Shown here: in pieces, positions 10,601-23,928 of the stretch
Numbering within the stretch: the first letter of the stretch is position 1
Layout of the letters: the number at the start of each line of letters is the position of its first letter
Assembly: GCA_950295325.1 (NCBI GenBank)
Contig: OX485805.1
Location: 24,231,501-24,295,500, forward strand
Direction: 5' to 3'
Origin: Polytrichum commune
Taxonomy: Eukaryota > Streptophyta > Polytrichopsida > Polytrichales > Polytrichaceae
DNA length: 64,000 bases
Made by a program: the position numbers and the translations under genes
The notes under the pieces: generated by a model
The model's input: only the letters and a program-made list of their open reading frames with translations
What the model was told of the DNA's origin: nothing
Database searches by the model: none

Positions 10601-12640
10601 CCTAGTCATTTCAACGCTCTTGAATGGATGTCAGAAGCTAGTTCTAGTATATATGTAGGCCTTCTACCAATGCAGTTTAGAACTCACCCTTCACAACAAT
10701 AATCTATACATGGACTCTTAAATTTACATGTTCACATCATGTTTCACAGTAAGGAAAGTGGGCCTTATATGGTCGTTTTTTAGTCGGAAACGTATCATAT
10801 TTGAGTGGTATATAAACAAACAAGGACGTGTGTTATGATGAGGTTGGGTTATGTGATGAGTCAATTTCTAACAGTATTCCAGATTCAACAGTTAACGCAA
10901 TTGGAAGGGTCTATGTGATTAACGATCGTTTACAGGGAAAAAGAATGTTCACTTTGACCTCCTATAGCTCTTGCATCTCAACTCCAATACCGTAACTGAA
11001 GATGACAATCTTTGTGATTCCTTCAACCTTTTTCAGCCTCAGATGCCTCTTTAGGTAAACTTAGAGAAAAAAATCCGAAGCATCAATTTAGGGGCACGTG
11101 TTTGGGTATAAATCACCTGACTTGGATGGTATCATATCCTTGAATAACAATGTTGATACCCACGTTGATGTTTGCACATGTACCATTGCCAATTCCATGG
11201 TATCATTTATAAACCCTTGGATTTATAAAATAACCGCTTAACACTGGATCTACCTGGTATTGCTTGATGAGAATAAGTTGTAATCCAAAATCACAGCTGC
11301 ATTTCTTGTGGACGCACATTGTTCGATGCACTTAAGAACTTCTTGACCTGTGAACCTTAGACATTAGGTTACATTGTTTCTCTACCGAGAGAACGAAGAA
11401 CAACAACAACTTGCCACCTGGTTGAGTTCGCCACATTTCACATTTCAAGACTCCTTGTGCAATAGTAATGTCTAAGTAGAAATTGTCTTCGTGTCTTGAA
11501 ACAAAGTGTTGTGCTTATACTTGGCCTCCACAGGCTATGTATACATGAAAATTTTGAAAGACAATTTTCTTGTTCCTAGGTACACTAGTAGGATAAGTGA
11601 ACGCTAATGTCACCGACCTGTCGAACAACATTCCTTTTTACATATGGTTTTCACATGCTATGCTACAGGTTATATAGTTCGACATAGCGACGTTGTTTAC
11701 TTAACAGTCAGAATTGGTGGAAAATGGCAGGTAGTAGGAAGTCATACGAGTTTTGATCGATTTGGCAGGCCACTCCGAGGATTCCAAGGTGAAGAGTCTT
11801 GGTTAGCCAAGGTAGAAATATAGTCACCACTGATAAGGATTAGAATAATTTGAGGCTAAGCCATCAACTTCGAGTTGAAGACATAGAAATCGTTGTCTTG
11901 AGACAAACATTATGCTCACATAGCCTTCACAGGCTAAATTACAAGGTGACGAAACATCTTTGAAGGCAGTTGTCTTCGCAAGAGATGCCAATTACTATCT
12001 TTAAAAAGGAATTTCAGTCACTATTGCTACTTATTTGCGTTCTCTATGTTGGAGTCACAAGTGGTGGGAAGTGGTACTGTAGTAGGCAGCCAGGCGATTT
12101 ATGATCCATTTGGCTACTTCGGGGATTCCAAGGTCAAGCGTCTTGCTTAGTCAAAGTAGCACTGGCTTTGAATGTGATCTACTGATCTCGCAATCAAGTG
12201 CAAGTGCACATTGGATAGGGATTAGACTCTCATCTAAATTCTTGTATAGTGAGGTTGTTCTATAAAATTGAGGCTAACCTATTAACTGTCTGATCTCCAC
12301 ACTTGTCTGAACAAAGGAATATCGTGGCAGAAGCTCTATGCGAGCAAGAAGCACATTGCGTGTCAATTTGTACCTTTAAACATATTTCGTCTAGAGCTGC
12401 AGAATCTGGTCATTTATCTGTGTGAGCCCAACTTTACATATTCCAAAGTTATTGATTCAGACGCTCCTGGTTATAGTACTGTGGAGGTCGTTTCTATATC
12501 CTCTAATATCTTCTGGTGCCTTTGTTATTTGAAAAGTGTCACAGTAGTGTGAGGGTGGGTTGGTTTCCATGATTGTCTCGATTATCAGGTCTTAGGAGCT
12601 TTGGATTTGAATCATTGTTCCCACTTCATTGTCGATAACT
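10601..12640. other. decayed duplicated DNA of the F-box locus, no intact gene
   Basis: Holds repeat units at 11480-11830 and 11880-12160 similar to 7830-8290. A stretch at 10925-11020 is also similar to 17990-18080. No open frame of note is present. Confidence 0.5.
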
Positions 12641-12652
12641 GCCACAGGAACC

Positions 12653-12932
12653 CATGGATTTAAGCAGCCTAGTACCATATATAATCTACAATCAAAGAGC
12701 TTGACATGAAAGAGCTTGTGCTGTCTATCGTGCTAATACCCGACTAATGGAGATTGCAGGTTGTCTACAAGGATTGGCACAAGCTGGTCAGGAACCCAAG
12801 CTTTCACGAGGTTGGCCACCCGAATGGAAATCATCTTGAACACGAGTACTTGTGTATGTGGAGAGATTTGTGCAGCGACGCTTTGTTCGTGAGAACGTTG
12901 AGCTTTCTAAACGATGATGCAAGGCGATATTA
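12653..12932 (+). pseudogene. truncated F-box gene copy
   Basis: The copy matches the F-box gene from ATG 8406. Here ATGGATTTAAGCAGC begins a frame that stops at TGA after about 16 codons. After the conserved acceptor TGGAGATTGCAG it reads VVYKDWHKLVRNPSFHEVG, a better F-box tail than in the parent gene, then WRDLCSDALFVRTLSFLNDD and a stop. The parent counterparts are VISKDWGAFIGEPRFQELC and PLFVRELSFLD. The beta-propeller part is missing. It is a duplicate that lost its 3' part. Confidence 0.75.
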
Positions 12933-13189
12933 ATATGGTGACTAACCTACTTGGGACTCATATTTCATACTTGCTATGTGCAACTATTCACATATCGGTT
13001 CGACAAGTTCATTTGCACTAGAGCTTCCTCCCCGTGGCTCATATGGTTAAATATTAAATCGACAACCAGTAGGAAAACGGATTATAGTGCCGCCCCATTC
13101 TCAAAAAATGAGACTCACCTCACATTGGGAACTCTATTATATTGGCTTTCACATACCAAAAAAAAAGCAAAGAAAGTAAATATATAAAT

Positions 13190-14030
13190 AAAATGACAGT
13201 AGTTGGTTCATATGCCCTTAACATCGACGGCGGCCTAGAACTTTCCCGTATTGGAGTCGGTGCGTTTCACATTGGTTCCTTTGTTCAAGATTAGTTACTT
13301 GATTAGTTAGAGTAATTAGATTGATTAGTGATAGAAGTTTTCTCGTTCACATCACCGGCAGTGAAGAGGAATAATAAGACGAGCAACAAGCTCAATGTTG
13401 ATATTGTCTGCAAGATACCTATGAGTGTGAGTGTGAGTGCATGTAGTTGATAAAAAGTTGATCAAGATTTGAAATGTAGATGAGTGCCTGAGTCACTTAC
13501 TCACAAGAAATAAAAGCGTATTGTACCAAACTTGTCTCTGCATGAGTGATTCGTGCATCATCATGTGTATGAGTGTGTAGAGTTATCAACGAGTGAAGAA
13601 AGCAGTTTAGACAGAGACTGTGATAAAAGTAGTGTCAACATGTATGTAGAATGTTTCACCACCGAGTGAATGTTTGAAGATTGGTTAAAATTGTGTTGCT
13701 AACAACATCCCGCAGGAAGGAAAGGCTAACTAACATAAGGATTGTGTTGTAGCAGAAATAATCTTCGTGTCATGTAACAATGAATTGTGCTTCTAGTTAG
13801 CCCTCACAGGCTCCAATTTCAAGGTGAAAGACAATCCTCTTCACAAGAGGTGCCATTTTCCTGTGTCCTTAGCCATTTTCCTCATGATTTGTGGAGCTCA
13901 TATGAATCTCTAATTCTTGTCAAATTGCCTATGCGAGTTGGCAGTGTCTGCAATAGGACCACATGTGTAGCTTACATTATTTTGTTCGAGGTTGACTTCA
14001 AACCTACTGTGTCTAGATTCTAATGCTACT
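13190..14030 (+). repeat. second decayed copy of the F-box promoter and upstream region
   Basis: TTCATATGCCCTTAACATCG at 13200 matches TTCAAATGCCCTCAACATCG at 7085, followed by similar cytosine-rich sequence. 13755-14030 repeats the 7830 unit (CTTCGTGTCATGTAACAATG, CCTCACAGGCTCCAATTTC, GAAAGACAATCCTCTTCAC). The coding exon is absent. The interval 13260-13740 is rich in GAGTG/GTGTG phrases with no frame. Confidence 0.55.
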
Positions 14031-14655
14031 CATTTGGCCCCTCTACTAGGTATTTAAAATCATCTGTGAACAAGCAGTTCTAATTTGCTCTTCATGCGTA
14101 AGCAATGCAGGAACAAACATGAACCCCATTCGCAGAAGTGATCACTGCTGTGATGGATAATATTTCGAAGACCTAATTCGATGGAAATTCGAGGCATAAC
14201 ATCCAAACTAGAAAGACCTGGAATACAGGAGCTTTGTGTAGCGCAGCGTATTTATGAATTCGTGAAACTCAACTTGGCTACATTTTCCATCATTAGTTAG
14301 GAAAAGAACGTCCATCCATGTAATAATGAGCAGTTTATTCCTTGCTCTGTAAGAAAGGTATGAACAAACATCAACAATGCAGAAGTATCACTGGTATGAT
14401 CATGGACAATTCTTTTAATCAAACCTAATTTCACATTGCAATAGTACCTATGTAAGGAGCATGAGATCTTTGAGGGACTCTCTCATGCAAAATCTACACT
14501 CGATTTGGAAAATTCTCACCATGATTCCAAAATATTCCTAATATCTATTGACCGCATTCATTCATGTACACTGATACAGTCCAAAAATTGTTGAAGTGCA
14601 CCCACATACTAGCTGTACATATTAACCTCTACTTCAAATTATAATGCTGTTGCTA
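14031..14655. other. 3' flank of the first ASR gene
   Basis: No open frame, RNA or clear repeat. It probably contains the 3' UTR of the minus-strand ASR gene near its right edge. Confidence 0.4.
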
Positions 14656-15993
14656 CTAATGACGGTGATGACCATGGTGACGTCCGTGGTGATTGCTACC
14701 ACCCAGATGTGACTCTTGCTTGTGGATTTTGTTTGCTTCGTGATGCTCATACAATGCATACCCTCCCAGCCCTAAGGCAGCAGCCTCCGCAGCTTGAGCT
14801 TCAACATGGTGTCTGTGCGCGTGAGCAGGATCCACTTTCTCTTCGTGCTTCTCATACTGTAAATGCAGCAACAGGACAATAAAAATTAGTCAGATGCAGT
14901 TCGGATGAAACAAAAAATTGCTCTCTTCATGGAAAAAACTTACATAAATTCGTTGAAAGTGTTCTCGACTTGGACAAGCGACTGAGCCTTTGAATTCCGT
15001 AACACTACAATGGGGGACATTTCAATACAGAGCCTCCTGAGGGGAGGATGATAGTGCGGATTATTATTGTAGAGTCTGTGTTTCTATTTTTAGCAAATAG
15101 ACCCTGCAATAGTCTAGTGAGTTTAAATTAAAATGTGTTAACCAAAAACCTTCTTCGTATAATGTATTGATGAATGTATGGTATCAATAATCAACATTAA
15201 TAATGATATCAAAGAACCTAGCCATGGGTATGATCATGATGATAATGCCCAATATTAATATTTGGTGGGTATCTCAAGGTGAAATAATCTTGTATACCCG
15301 AGTTAATATTTGGGTCAATGCCAATTTGATCCACATTGATACTAGAATTTTTTAACTGGGCATGAACATTCTTGCAAATGATATTGAAAACAAAAATATC
15401 CTCAAATACCCATGCCCTCACGGTATAAAAAACATGAAATCTTCATTATTAGGAACCGAACGATGTGAAAAAAAAAGACGATACCAGACTGACACTAGGT
15501 TTTACCACCCCTTCAATCCCATTACAAAACTTGATATCCTTTTGAATTGATATTAATGTTTCAAGTTAAAAACACCAAAAATTTATGAAGCTTGGATTCA
15601 CTGAATACTTACAGCAGCAAACGCCACGGCACCAAGGGCGCCCATCTCCGCGCGATGCTCGTTCTGCCGGTGCCTGTGCTCCTCCGCTTGCAAGTACTGC
15701 ATTTCCTGACCCGGGTATCCGCCATACCCGCCCTGGTAAGGCATCATTTGTTGTCCATACCCTTGTTCACCATAGTTGGGTTGCTGTCCATACCCCGCTA
15801 TCTCATACCCTCCACCGTATGGTGCTGGCTGGCCGTATGGGGACGGTACAATCTGCTGTCCATACGACGGGCCTTGCTGTAATGGATCGTAGTTATACGT
15901 CGGAGCACCGTATCCGTATCCGGACGACTCCCCCGCGTACTGCTGCTGGTAGCTCCCGTTGTGACCGTGACGGTGGTGGCCATGGTGCGACAT
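14656..15993 (-). CDS. ASR (ABA/WDS) protein 1 with Tyr/Gly/Gln-rich N-terminus
   Basis: Two exons, 15993-15613 (127 codons) and 14856-14656 (66 codons plus TAG), joined by a 756-bp GT-AG intron (GTAAGTATTC donor, TTTACAG acceptor, phase 0), give 193 residues. Residues 1-12 are a His-rich head (MSHHGHHRHGHN). About 14-100 is low-complexity Tyr/Gly/Gln/Pro with YGQQ-type motifs. 106-170 is the ASR core: [21 protein letters not shown] across the junction to [20 protein letters not shown] and [13 protein letters not shown]. The tail is GRHHGHHRH. ASR proteins are small, hydrophilic, Zn-binding proteins induced by ABA, drought and ripening, acting as chaperones or DNA-binding factors in cytosol and nucleus. 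The intron matches the usual single ASR intron. The long low-complexity head is not typical of flowering-plant ASRs. Family call firm, role inferred. Confidence 0.9.
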
Positions 15994-16054
15994 GATGATT
16001 CCTTTGCTAAACTTCTTTCGATCTCTCCTCGATGAATTCCTCCGAGGTCTTCCT

Positions 16055-16290
16055 AAAAATCAATCCGCTGCTGCAGTCTGAAGATCTTGATCTTGAACTC
16101 TCAACCTTAACCTTGTGATATTCTCTCTCAACGGATTCTTCCTCTTCCTCCTGCAGTCTGGAAGGTCCTCAACCTTAACTTAGCCTTGTGGTTCTCTCAA
16201 TCAATAAATTTCTCCTCTCCTCTCGAACACAGATCTGCTCCTGCAGTCTGAAGATCCGCTTGAACCTGAGCCTTGTGCAACTGCTTCTCT
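16055..16290 (-). repeat. triplicated leader motif upstream of ASR1
   Basis: CTGCAGTCTG followed by (A/G)AG occurs at 16071, 16151 and 16251. Each copy is followed by a CTCAACCTTA/CTTGAACCTG and CCTTGTG phrase. The units of about 80-100 bp lie between the ATG (15993) and the candidate TATA (16410), so they are probably transcribed as 5' leader. Confidence 0.5.
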
Positions 16291-16409
16291 CGAAGTATTC
16301 TTCAGAAGGTAGACGTGAGCGCGATGCCTCAAACTTAGCCAGGAGCACGCAATTGCTGAATTCACAAACCCTGCTGTAAGATGATGATACATTGGCTACT
16401 ACGCCACTA

Positions 16410-16417
16410 CTTATATG
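16410..16417 (-). promoter_or_regulatory. candidate TATA box of ASR1
   Basis: The minus strand reads CATATAAG about 420 bp upstream of the ATG, in a position that would give a long leader. A similar ATAAGTAG context occurs upstream of ASR3. This is a sequence match only. Confidence 0.35.
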
Positions 16418-18000
16418 GGAAGGAACGCCAGGATGATGCAGGGGCACATGATGTTGAAGTTGCCTTGTTCAAGAAGAGTGTGGCATGAAGCAGCGTCGAA
16501 GGAGTTGCTGCTGCTGCTGCTGTTGCTTGTGAGGCGCGTCGAGGGGTTGCAAGGGACACGGCAACGAAAGGTAGGTTGCACAGAGGCAGGTTTATAAGGT
16601 AAGCACCGTGTCTTTTGAGACGACCAGATTGGGTTGAATTTGGGAGAGAAGACTGGTAAATAAGTAGTGTGCATAGTAATTACAAAACAGGCAAGATTCG
16701 CGTTGTGGCGTCGCGGCCGTTTCCCACGCCGACTATTTTCTTATCGATTACTCCTTTTCGATACTCCTTTTGGTCATGAAGGGCGCATGCTGCCCGGCCT
16801 ACCCGCCGCCGTCACCCTGTCAAGAACTTTCGCTACAGGTCGGTGGACGCAGACTGCCGCTGCCTGCCGCCCCCCCCGCCGGCTTCGTCCCTGCCCGCCT
16901 TCGGTCCTCAAGGGTGCATTTTGTATTCTAGTGAAAGGGGTTTGTTGGAATGAGTACCGTAGCACCTTTACCGCTCCGGATATTTATAGTAAAAAAATTA
17001 TTTAAAATAATATATATTTAGATTCGGTAATCCCATATTTAGAGAAAAAATCATTTTTTCCTTATTAAATTTTTAGATTTTGAAAGTACAATTTCCAAAA
17101 AAATTGGTTTTTCCTAATAAAAATAGTTTTAATTAGTGTCAAAGTGGCAAAGGTCCTACGGTATGTTTTGGCATCTAATACTTCTTCTTTTTAGCTTCTG
17201 TATTCTATGCATTTTGAGTCAATTTTCATAACATTATTCAGCAACGTGGGCCCTCAAAATATGACAATGGAATGCTAGAAGCTCAGTCTGAATATGGGTT
17301 TCCTTGCACAGCTTTTCAAGCATCCGATTGTTATATTCTAAGGGCCCACAAAATGAGAGCTTAGCGTTGAGTAATGTAATGTCAAGTGTGTATGACAATC
17401 ATATTAACTTTTACTTTCTAAATACGTGAACCTCATGTAATCACTCTTTTTAATCAAATATCTAGGTATACCGTACATTTGGATCATGTTGGGTAGAGTA
17501 TGCCTAAATTCCATATTCATCTCACTTTTTGCGAGTTATACTTAATTTTTGGATGAGATAATTTCTAAGGAATTCCATAAAGTCAATCTAGCGGCTAGAA
17601 ATCCAAATCAAGGCTATAGCCACTTTCTTCAAAAAAAATTGGAGCTCAAAATGAAGATTCTTGTGCTCTTTAAATGATCATATAAGTCCCTCCCATTATA
17701 TTGATTATTGAGCCTAGAATGGTTAGATCATATTTTAAGAACACAATTCAATCTCTTTCAAACACATTAGAGTTATCCATTAACTCAACCGGAGTTTTAG
17801 TAGGGAGTTGGTTGTCTCACATGCATAACATACCAAACATGGATAACTTAATCGGATGCATATATTTGAGTGGTATTTGGCAAGGCTCATTGTTAGGAAC
17901 AAAATCTACCAAATGGGCATGTGTTCAAAAAACATACACTACCATAAGCTTAACATTTAACAAAATCGAGAGGACCCATGTGATCATTTAAAGGGAACAT
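16418..18000. other. intergenic DNA upstream of ASR1
   Basis: Contains a CTG/CAG-type trinucleotide run (about 16505-16528) and a C-rich patch (16850-16890). Around 17650-17960 there is a stretch similar to 48470-48740 (ATATAAGTCCC..TCCC followed by ATTGAGCCTAG), so it is a dispersed repeat of unknown type. No gene is supported. Confidence 0.4.
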
Positions 18001-18059
18001 TCACTTGGACCTCTTGTAACTTTTGCTTCTCAACTCGGATTGATTTTGATATTTGACAT

Positions 18060-18385
18060 GACGATCTTTGTGATTTGCAATTGCTAAGTGGATGAGACAA
18101 TATTTGACGCAGTAAGCCTAGTATGAGGCCATTCAAGATGGATACGCAACTAGAAAGCGGATAGGTGCCCAACATATCAAGGACGAGAGCTTTTTGATGT
18201 CGTCAACTCCAACTCCAAAACTTGACACATTGATTGATTTTGCAATTGCTAAGTGGATGAGACAATCTCTCATGCAAACACATATGAGAAAACAAGCGAG
18301 GCCATTCGAGGTGGCTACGCAACTAGAAAGTGGTTACGTGTTTAACATATCAAAGGACACGAGCTTTTTGTTACAGGGTGTGTAA
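18060..18385 (+). repeat. tandem duplication, period about 164 bp
   Basis: TTGCAATTGCTAAGTGGATG occurs at about 18075 and 18239. It is followed in both copies by GAGACAAT, a GAGGCCATTC segment, TACGCAACTAGAAAG and AACATATCAAGGAC. Two diverged units, no coding. Confidence 0.7.
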
Positions 18386-21180
18386 TATCATGTGTAGGAC
18401 AAAGGCTTTTTGATGCCAGCAATAAAAACATTATCAATTGGCAAGCTTTATGGAAGACAAAGCTTCCATAAAATAGAGGCATTACCCTATTTTTTTTATA
18501 CTATTTTTTTTTTCTTATACCCCAAGTAACTAATTTTTTTGACTTTACCCCAATTTTTTTTCCTCGGAGTTCAACTGTTGTCCTTTTTTTCTTTCTTTCT
18601 TTCTTAAACCACATTCTATTTCGTACACCTCATTTTTTCTTTTTGTTATGTAAGCGAATTTTTTTTCTATGAAGGACATTTCTCTTCTTACAAACATGAA
18701 TTATGAAGTTCAGCCACAATGCTAAACTCACATGAGCTTAAGCAAAATAATAAACCTAAGGCAAAGGCATGCAACCGAAGCATTGTCTTAGACTGTGAAA
18801 TAAAGTCAAACAAAACACCAAAATTTCCCCTCCCGGCATGTGGGTAGAGACCATTAACTTCACATTGGAACCGTTGGTTTAGTAACGTTCAAGCAAGCTA
18901 GTGTGCAAAGTCATCCATCCAAGCATTTTCAACAAAAAATTTCTTTTTTTCATCCACTAGCACAGTCCCTACCCTAGACCCACTACCCCTAGTAATTGTA
19001 TTCATGCTATTTTACATGAACTGACTAGATAAAAGAGGCCATTATATGTGATGGTATTTTACATGTAAACATGTTTCACTATTTTGAAACTACTATATCA
19101 TATGTACGTTTTTTTGCAAAATTTACCTACAATGAATATATTAGACCTTATTTTTTATCGCACGTTGTTTCTATGATTTTCGCCAGTGACCTCCCCGTGA
19201 CTAGAAGCTTCCAAAAGGTACGTTAGCATTCACATTCACTACAAGTGAGAGCTCAGAAGAACATTACAATGCTTAAATGTGACTGTCATCTCTCTTGTGA
19301 AATACACATGATATGTCATCACCACCTTGTTGTGTATTGTGTAAGAGATTGCATTGGAAGCGATTTATAAGTGTTTAGATAATTAGTATGTTTAGAGACC
19401 AAAGAATCACTTGGAGATGATCCCGAGATGATCCTTGCCATGCACAACAATGCAAGAACTGTGGGAGTCTATGTGATTCATGAACAATGTTTTATTGACT
19501 TTTGAAATGATTGTGTGAGTTTCAATTATGATATAGGACTCACATATTAGCTCCATGAACATGTCCTAGCTTTACATACAGATCTAATTAAGTCTATGAT
19601 CAAGGATGAAGGGTCTCTCATTCACATCAAACCTATATTAATTGGCATCACCTCTCACTCAACAAGAGGACACTATGATTGGCAAGCACATCGTGCAGAT
19701 TGAAGGCATTATAAGAACCTTGAAGACATTCCGGACCTAAAATTGGTTATCAAAGAACAAACAATTGGAAGATTCTGCATGTATTGCCTTCAAAAAACCG
19801 ACAACATATTCTTACGAGATGGTGAAATATCCGTGAGACACAAAGTCAAAGCCTCGCGAACGCATTCTTCAAGGAAAAAAACATGATCACGAGAGATGAG
19901 CCACTTAAACATGATTATGGCCCACCTCACAATGTCACATTGCTTTTTGTGCAAGAAAACTTACTACATTTTAAGTATTCAAACATCACACAATACGATG
20001 CAGATCACATACTGGTTGAATTGACTATAGAGTTTGTTGATTGGAGCATCCTAAGAGAAGTTGCCTGTTGTGCATACACATGATTACATTAGTCTTTCGA
20101 TTGCCTAGTCGCCTGCAATCTAGCCACTGTTTTAATTGTTTTCCTTGAAGAATGCTCACTACATTGAAGTTATCCACAAAAGGTTGGACACATGACTCTG
20201 AAAGACAAGATCTAGGAGAGAGGGAATTATCGTATATGAGCATATCTCTCATTCATCCGACATAAAAACTTGACCCCTATATGTTAGACGGACCCATTTT
20301 CAATAATCCCCCCCCCTCCAATCTTAGTACATAGAATCTATTCCCTTAAAGTCATGAAGTTTCACACATGTAGCTGTCATTCTAACATGACGAAAAAAGC
20401 TCTGAAGAAGCACAGATGTAGGCTTCACATATTACGGTGCAATTCAAAAAAAGTAATTTAAAGGGGTATGGATATGGGTTCCTTGAAAAGGGCAACGATG
20501 ATACTCAAGTCTTTGTCTCACAGTTATCATGAATAAGTTGACTTATGCTGTGAATATGGGTTGGGATAAAATCTTGCTTTTGGAGATCTATGGTAATATC
20601 AAAAGTTGGAAATAAATTATGATATTTTTGTTAAACGTTGTGATATTGATTTCTAGACTTGTGAAAAATCATCTAGTATCACACATTGTACTACATTTAT
20701 GCAAAATTGTTCACAAGTAACAAAAATGGGTCCCTCCACCTCATGTTTGTTGCCAATTTAACTCAAATGACATGGAGTTGAGTCAGAGTAAATCATGGTC
20801 TTTAAAGCCCGGGTACGCAACTCCCATATTATACGCAGGGGGCATCGTATTAAAAATGGCTTAGAGGACGGCTTTTGTAAAAATTATATCAAATTATATC
20901 AAATTAAAATGATCAAAAAGTTGGGTGAAGACCAAATTAAATAAAATGAGATGAAAAAAAGACCAAATTAAATCAAATGAGATGAAAAAAAGTTGGGTGA
21001 ACAAATTAAATAAATGAGATGAAAAAAAATTTGGGTTGCATATTTATTAAAAAAAACTCCAACGTATATAAACAATTGAAACACCTAGTTTTTTAACCTT
21101 GTAGAGCGTCTAAGAGGGGTATTCAATGTAGATGTCGGATCAGTATTTACAAATGATAGAGGTTCCTTTCGAGGTCTCCC
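18386..21180. other. intergenic DNA with T-rich tracts and a stray hAT-type right end
   Basis: 18480-18660 is strongly T-rich (poly-T, CTTT repeats). At 19186-19203 the sequence CAGTGACCTCCCCGTG matches the right end of the hAT family described at 31.3 kb, but no left partner was found. The remainder has no supported gene. Confidence 0.4.
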
Positions 21181-21249
21181 TCTTTTGGAAGGAGTTGTGG
21201 CAATTGCAAATGTAACATATTCCTTCTCCCTATCTCTACCTCCACTACA

Positions 21250-21456
21250 TTCCTATCTCTATCTCTATCTCTATCTCTATCCTCTACGCTTCATCTCACA
21301 ATTCATGTGTTTATTTAAGCCAAGGATGACCTTCCCAAATGAGCACAAGCACACTCCAAAGCGACGACACAAAGGCTCCAAAGCAAAGCCGCACACTCCA
21401 AAGCAAAGACGCAAAGGCTCCAAAACCGAACACAAAAGCTTCAAAGCAAATATATA
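21250..21456 (+). repeat. (CTCTAT)n microsatellite and a 42-bp tandem repeat
   Basis: About five CTCTAT units lie near 21253-21285. From 21350 a basic repeat unit beginning CACACTCCAAAG recurs at 21392, with a partial third unit. It reads as HTPKRRHKGSKAKPHTPKQR in one frame, but I do not think it is a gene. AAACCCTAAGCCCTAACCCT follows at 21464, a telomere-like phrase. Confidence 0.6.
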
Positions 21457-21489
21457 GAAGCCTCAAACCCTAAGCCCTAACCCTAAACT

Positions 21490-23920
21490 GGGAACCCATG
21501 ATATTTTGAAATACCCCATGATACCCTTGAGTAGTCGGGGCACCATATGATGTATATGGTCTTAGAAATACATACCTCAACTGTATCCTAACACAAATCA
21601 TTAGTTTTCTATCCCAACAGTTAGACCAGTAAGTTGCCTATACATAATTTTAAAAATCCACACGAATATTTGCCTCCAATTAGAATTATAAGCCAGAATA
21701 GTTGCCTCCCATTAAAATTATAAGTCATTCACAATGTTAAAATCTTATTAAAAAGTCCAAAAAGTTGGGTAGTTTGACCTATGGTACATGTATTAAAAAT
21801 AATCATATAATTAGGTTTTTAATGCAATTATATGCTTCAAAATATATTCATTTCCTATATATAATTACATTTTTGGATTCCTTGTTAGAAGGGCTACAAG
21901 GGTTAACTTTCCTACATTAAAACAAATTGTATCACTCAATATTGGACTAAAACGCATTATAAGTGATTATAATCAGGACCATATAATACGGGAGTTGCGT
22001 ACCCGGGCTTTAAAGTTGCTTCCAATGTCAAATCAACTTTTAAAAGGAACCTTTGGGATGCATACTATTCCAGGGCTTTTATGTTGGATAGATGAGAAGC
22101 ACGCTCGTATACGATAATTCCCTCTCTCCCAAGATCTCGGAGTGAATTTGGTCTGGCGTGCTTTTCCCTGTGAGGTGCATTGTTTATCAAAAGCATGACA
22201 TATACATCACGTGTGTGCGCCACCTTCAAATTAATACCCCTGTATATAGTTTGTGGGTGGGAAAATGAAGGAATTTACACACATAATTATAGCTAAAAAA
22301 TAGCAAGAAGCACATATATCACACAAAAATAAGTCAAAAAGGTTCAATATCATAACATATGCATACAAGGAAAATAAATTGTGAAAACAAGGTCTCCAAT
22401 TTATGCACCCAAAAATGCTCCAATAATTCAATGTCTTAACTTCTATAATCTCATATATATATATATATATGTCATGATTATAAATTTTCATATGGGTTTC
22501 AATGTTTCATAGGGGCATGATATATCTACATTGCTAAGAAAATAAACATTCTAGGACCCTATACAAGGCCCCGTAGTTATAATCAACACCCCTTCTATGC
22601 ACTGGACATGTGCTAATAAATACAAGTACGGAAATTCAATGCACCCCCTAGGACTTTTTCAAGTGCTCTTGAGTCACACTCTTGTGTTGGGATCTACAAA
22701 CAAATAAAAAACCTAAAGTCATTAAGGAACCTTCTAAAATTTTATTTTGAGCTGAGGAATATGTTCCGATCACATGGACTTCCCTCAATCCAACGTCCCT
22801 TCACATTGAAAAACATGTGGTGGGAACTCTTAGGGAATTGGCAAAAGACGCCTCTCACACAAGGTTAGGTTTGAGGACTAACAATGGGCCTGGCCTTGAC
22901 CCCTTTTCTTGGCTACACATTGCCATAAACCCATGATTTGCTAGTGTTGTGTGCCATGTGTTTTGACCTTAGACTGCATTTGCGGATAACTCTAGTTTCT
23001 ATTTAATTGTCAAATAAGTCAATCAAATTTCCAATCTCATGTGCACCTAGGCTAGCTTGTCAAGGTAATTGGCATGCGTGCAATTGATATAATTTGAAAG
23101 AGGTTACAAAGAAATTGAAGTCCATTTTATGATTTTTTTTTGTTGGGGTGCCCCCAAGTGTGTGCTCTATGCTTCAACCATACGCTAGAGCTAGAGTAAT
23201 CATGGTCTCAATTCCATTGCATGTTTCTCCACTCAAGGGAGAGATATCACTCTTCGTGAACCCTAAAGTATTTATATTCTAGAAGCCCATGCATGTGAAG
23301 TGGGGCCTCAATGTTTAGCTAATCGAGTTGAAGAGCCGAAGTCGAGCAAACAAACTGAAGAATAAGTCCGCATCCCCCCCCCGCAATGATTACATTTGAT
23401 ACATGTGTTGCTACTAAAGCTGACAATGTAGACCATTTATGTGATATTTATCAACTTGAAAAGCACGGTTTGCTTGATCTTTGGGTGAGAATTGGACCCG
23501 CATTGGTTAATATGCAATATTATCAACGTCGTACAGTTCAATAGAGATTTGGGTGGAAGTTGATTCACTTTTCAATCTAATCGAGACACCTCAAACATAC
23601 CTCGTATCAAACAACAAGGGTTATGCACACTATAATCTCGAAACTTGTACATAGTCATTACATTACTATTAAGTAGACTATACGGGAGCAGTATTCTAGC
23701 ACAAGTGGAGTGGTTTTGGGTTGAATACAAATAGGTTAAGAATTATTCCATTTAGGCGCACTCCTCAATACGAATCTCGGTAGATGGGACAAGGTTTTAT
23801 GCAACCATAACATTCTTCAGGCACACAAGCATGCGCCCTTTCTTTCTATTATATTTGATCCTCATTGTAGCTCTAGGCTACCATCATTTAATAATTACCC
23901 TTGAAAAGCGAAGTTCAATT
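21490..23920. other. intergenic DNA, no gene seen
   Basis: AT-rich, with an (AT)n run near 22452-22470. No sustained frame, RNA gene or matched terminal repeats. Confidence 0.4.
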
Positions 23921-23928
23921 GTCACCGC

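Noticed and set aside
15585-15995. 136-codon plus-strand frame over ASR1
   Set aside because: It is the antisense shadow of ASR1 exon 1, kept open by the Gly/Tyr/Gln-rich codons.
19186-19203. Complete hAT element ending here
   Set aside because: The right terminus CAGTGACCTCCCCGTG is clear, but I found no matching left end or 8-bp repeat.
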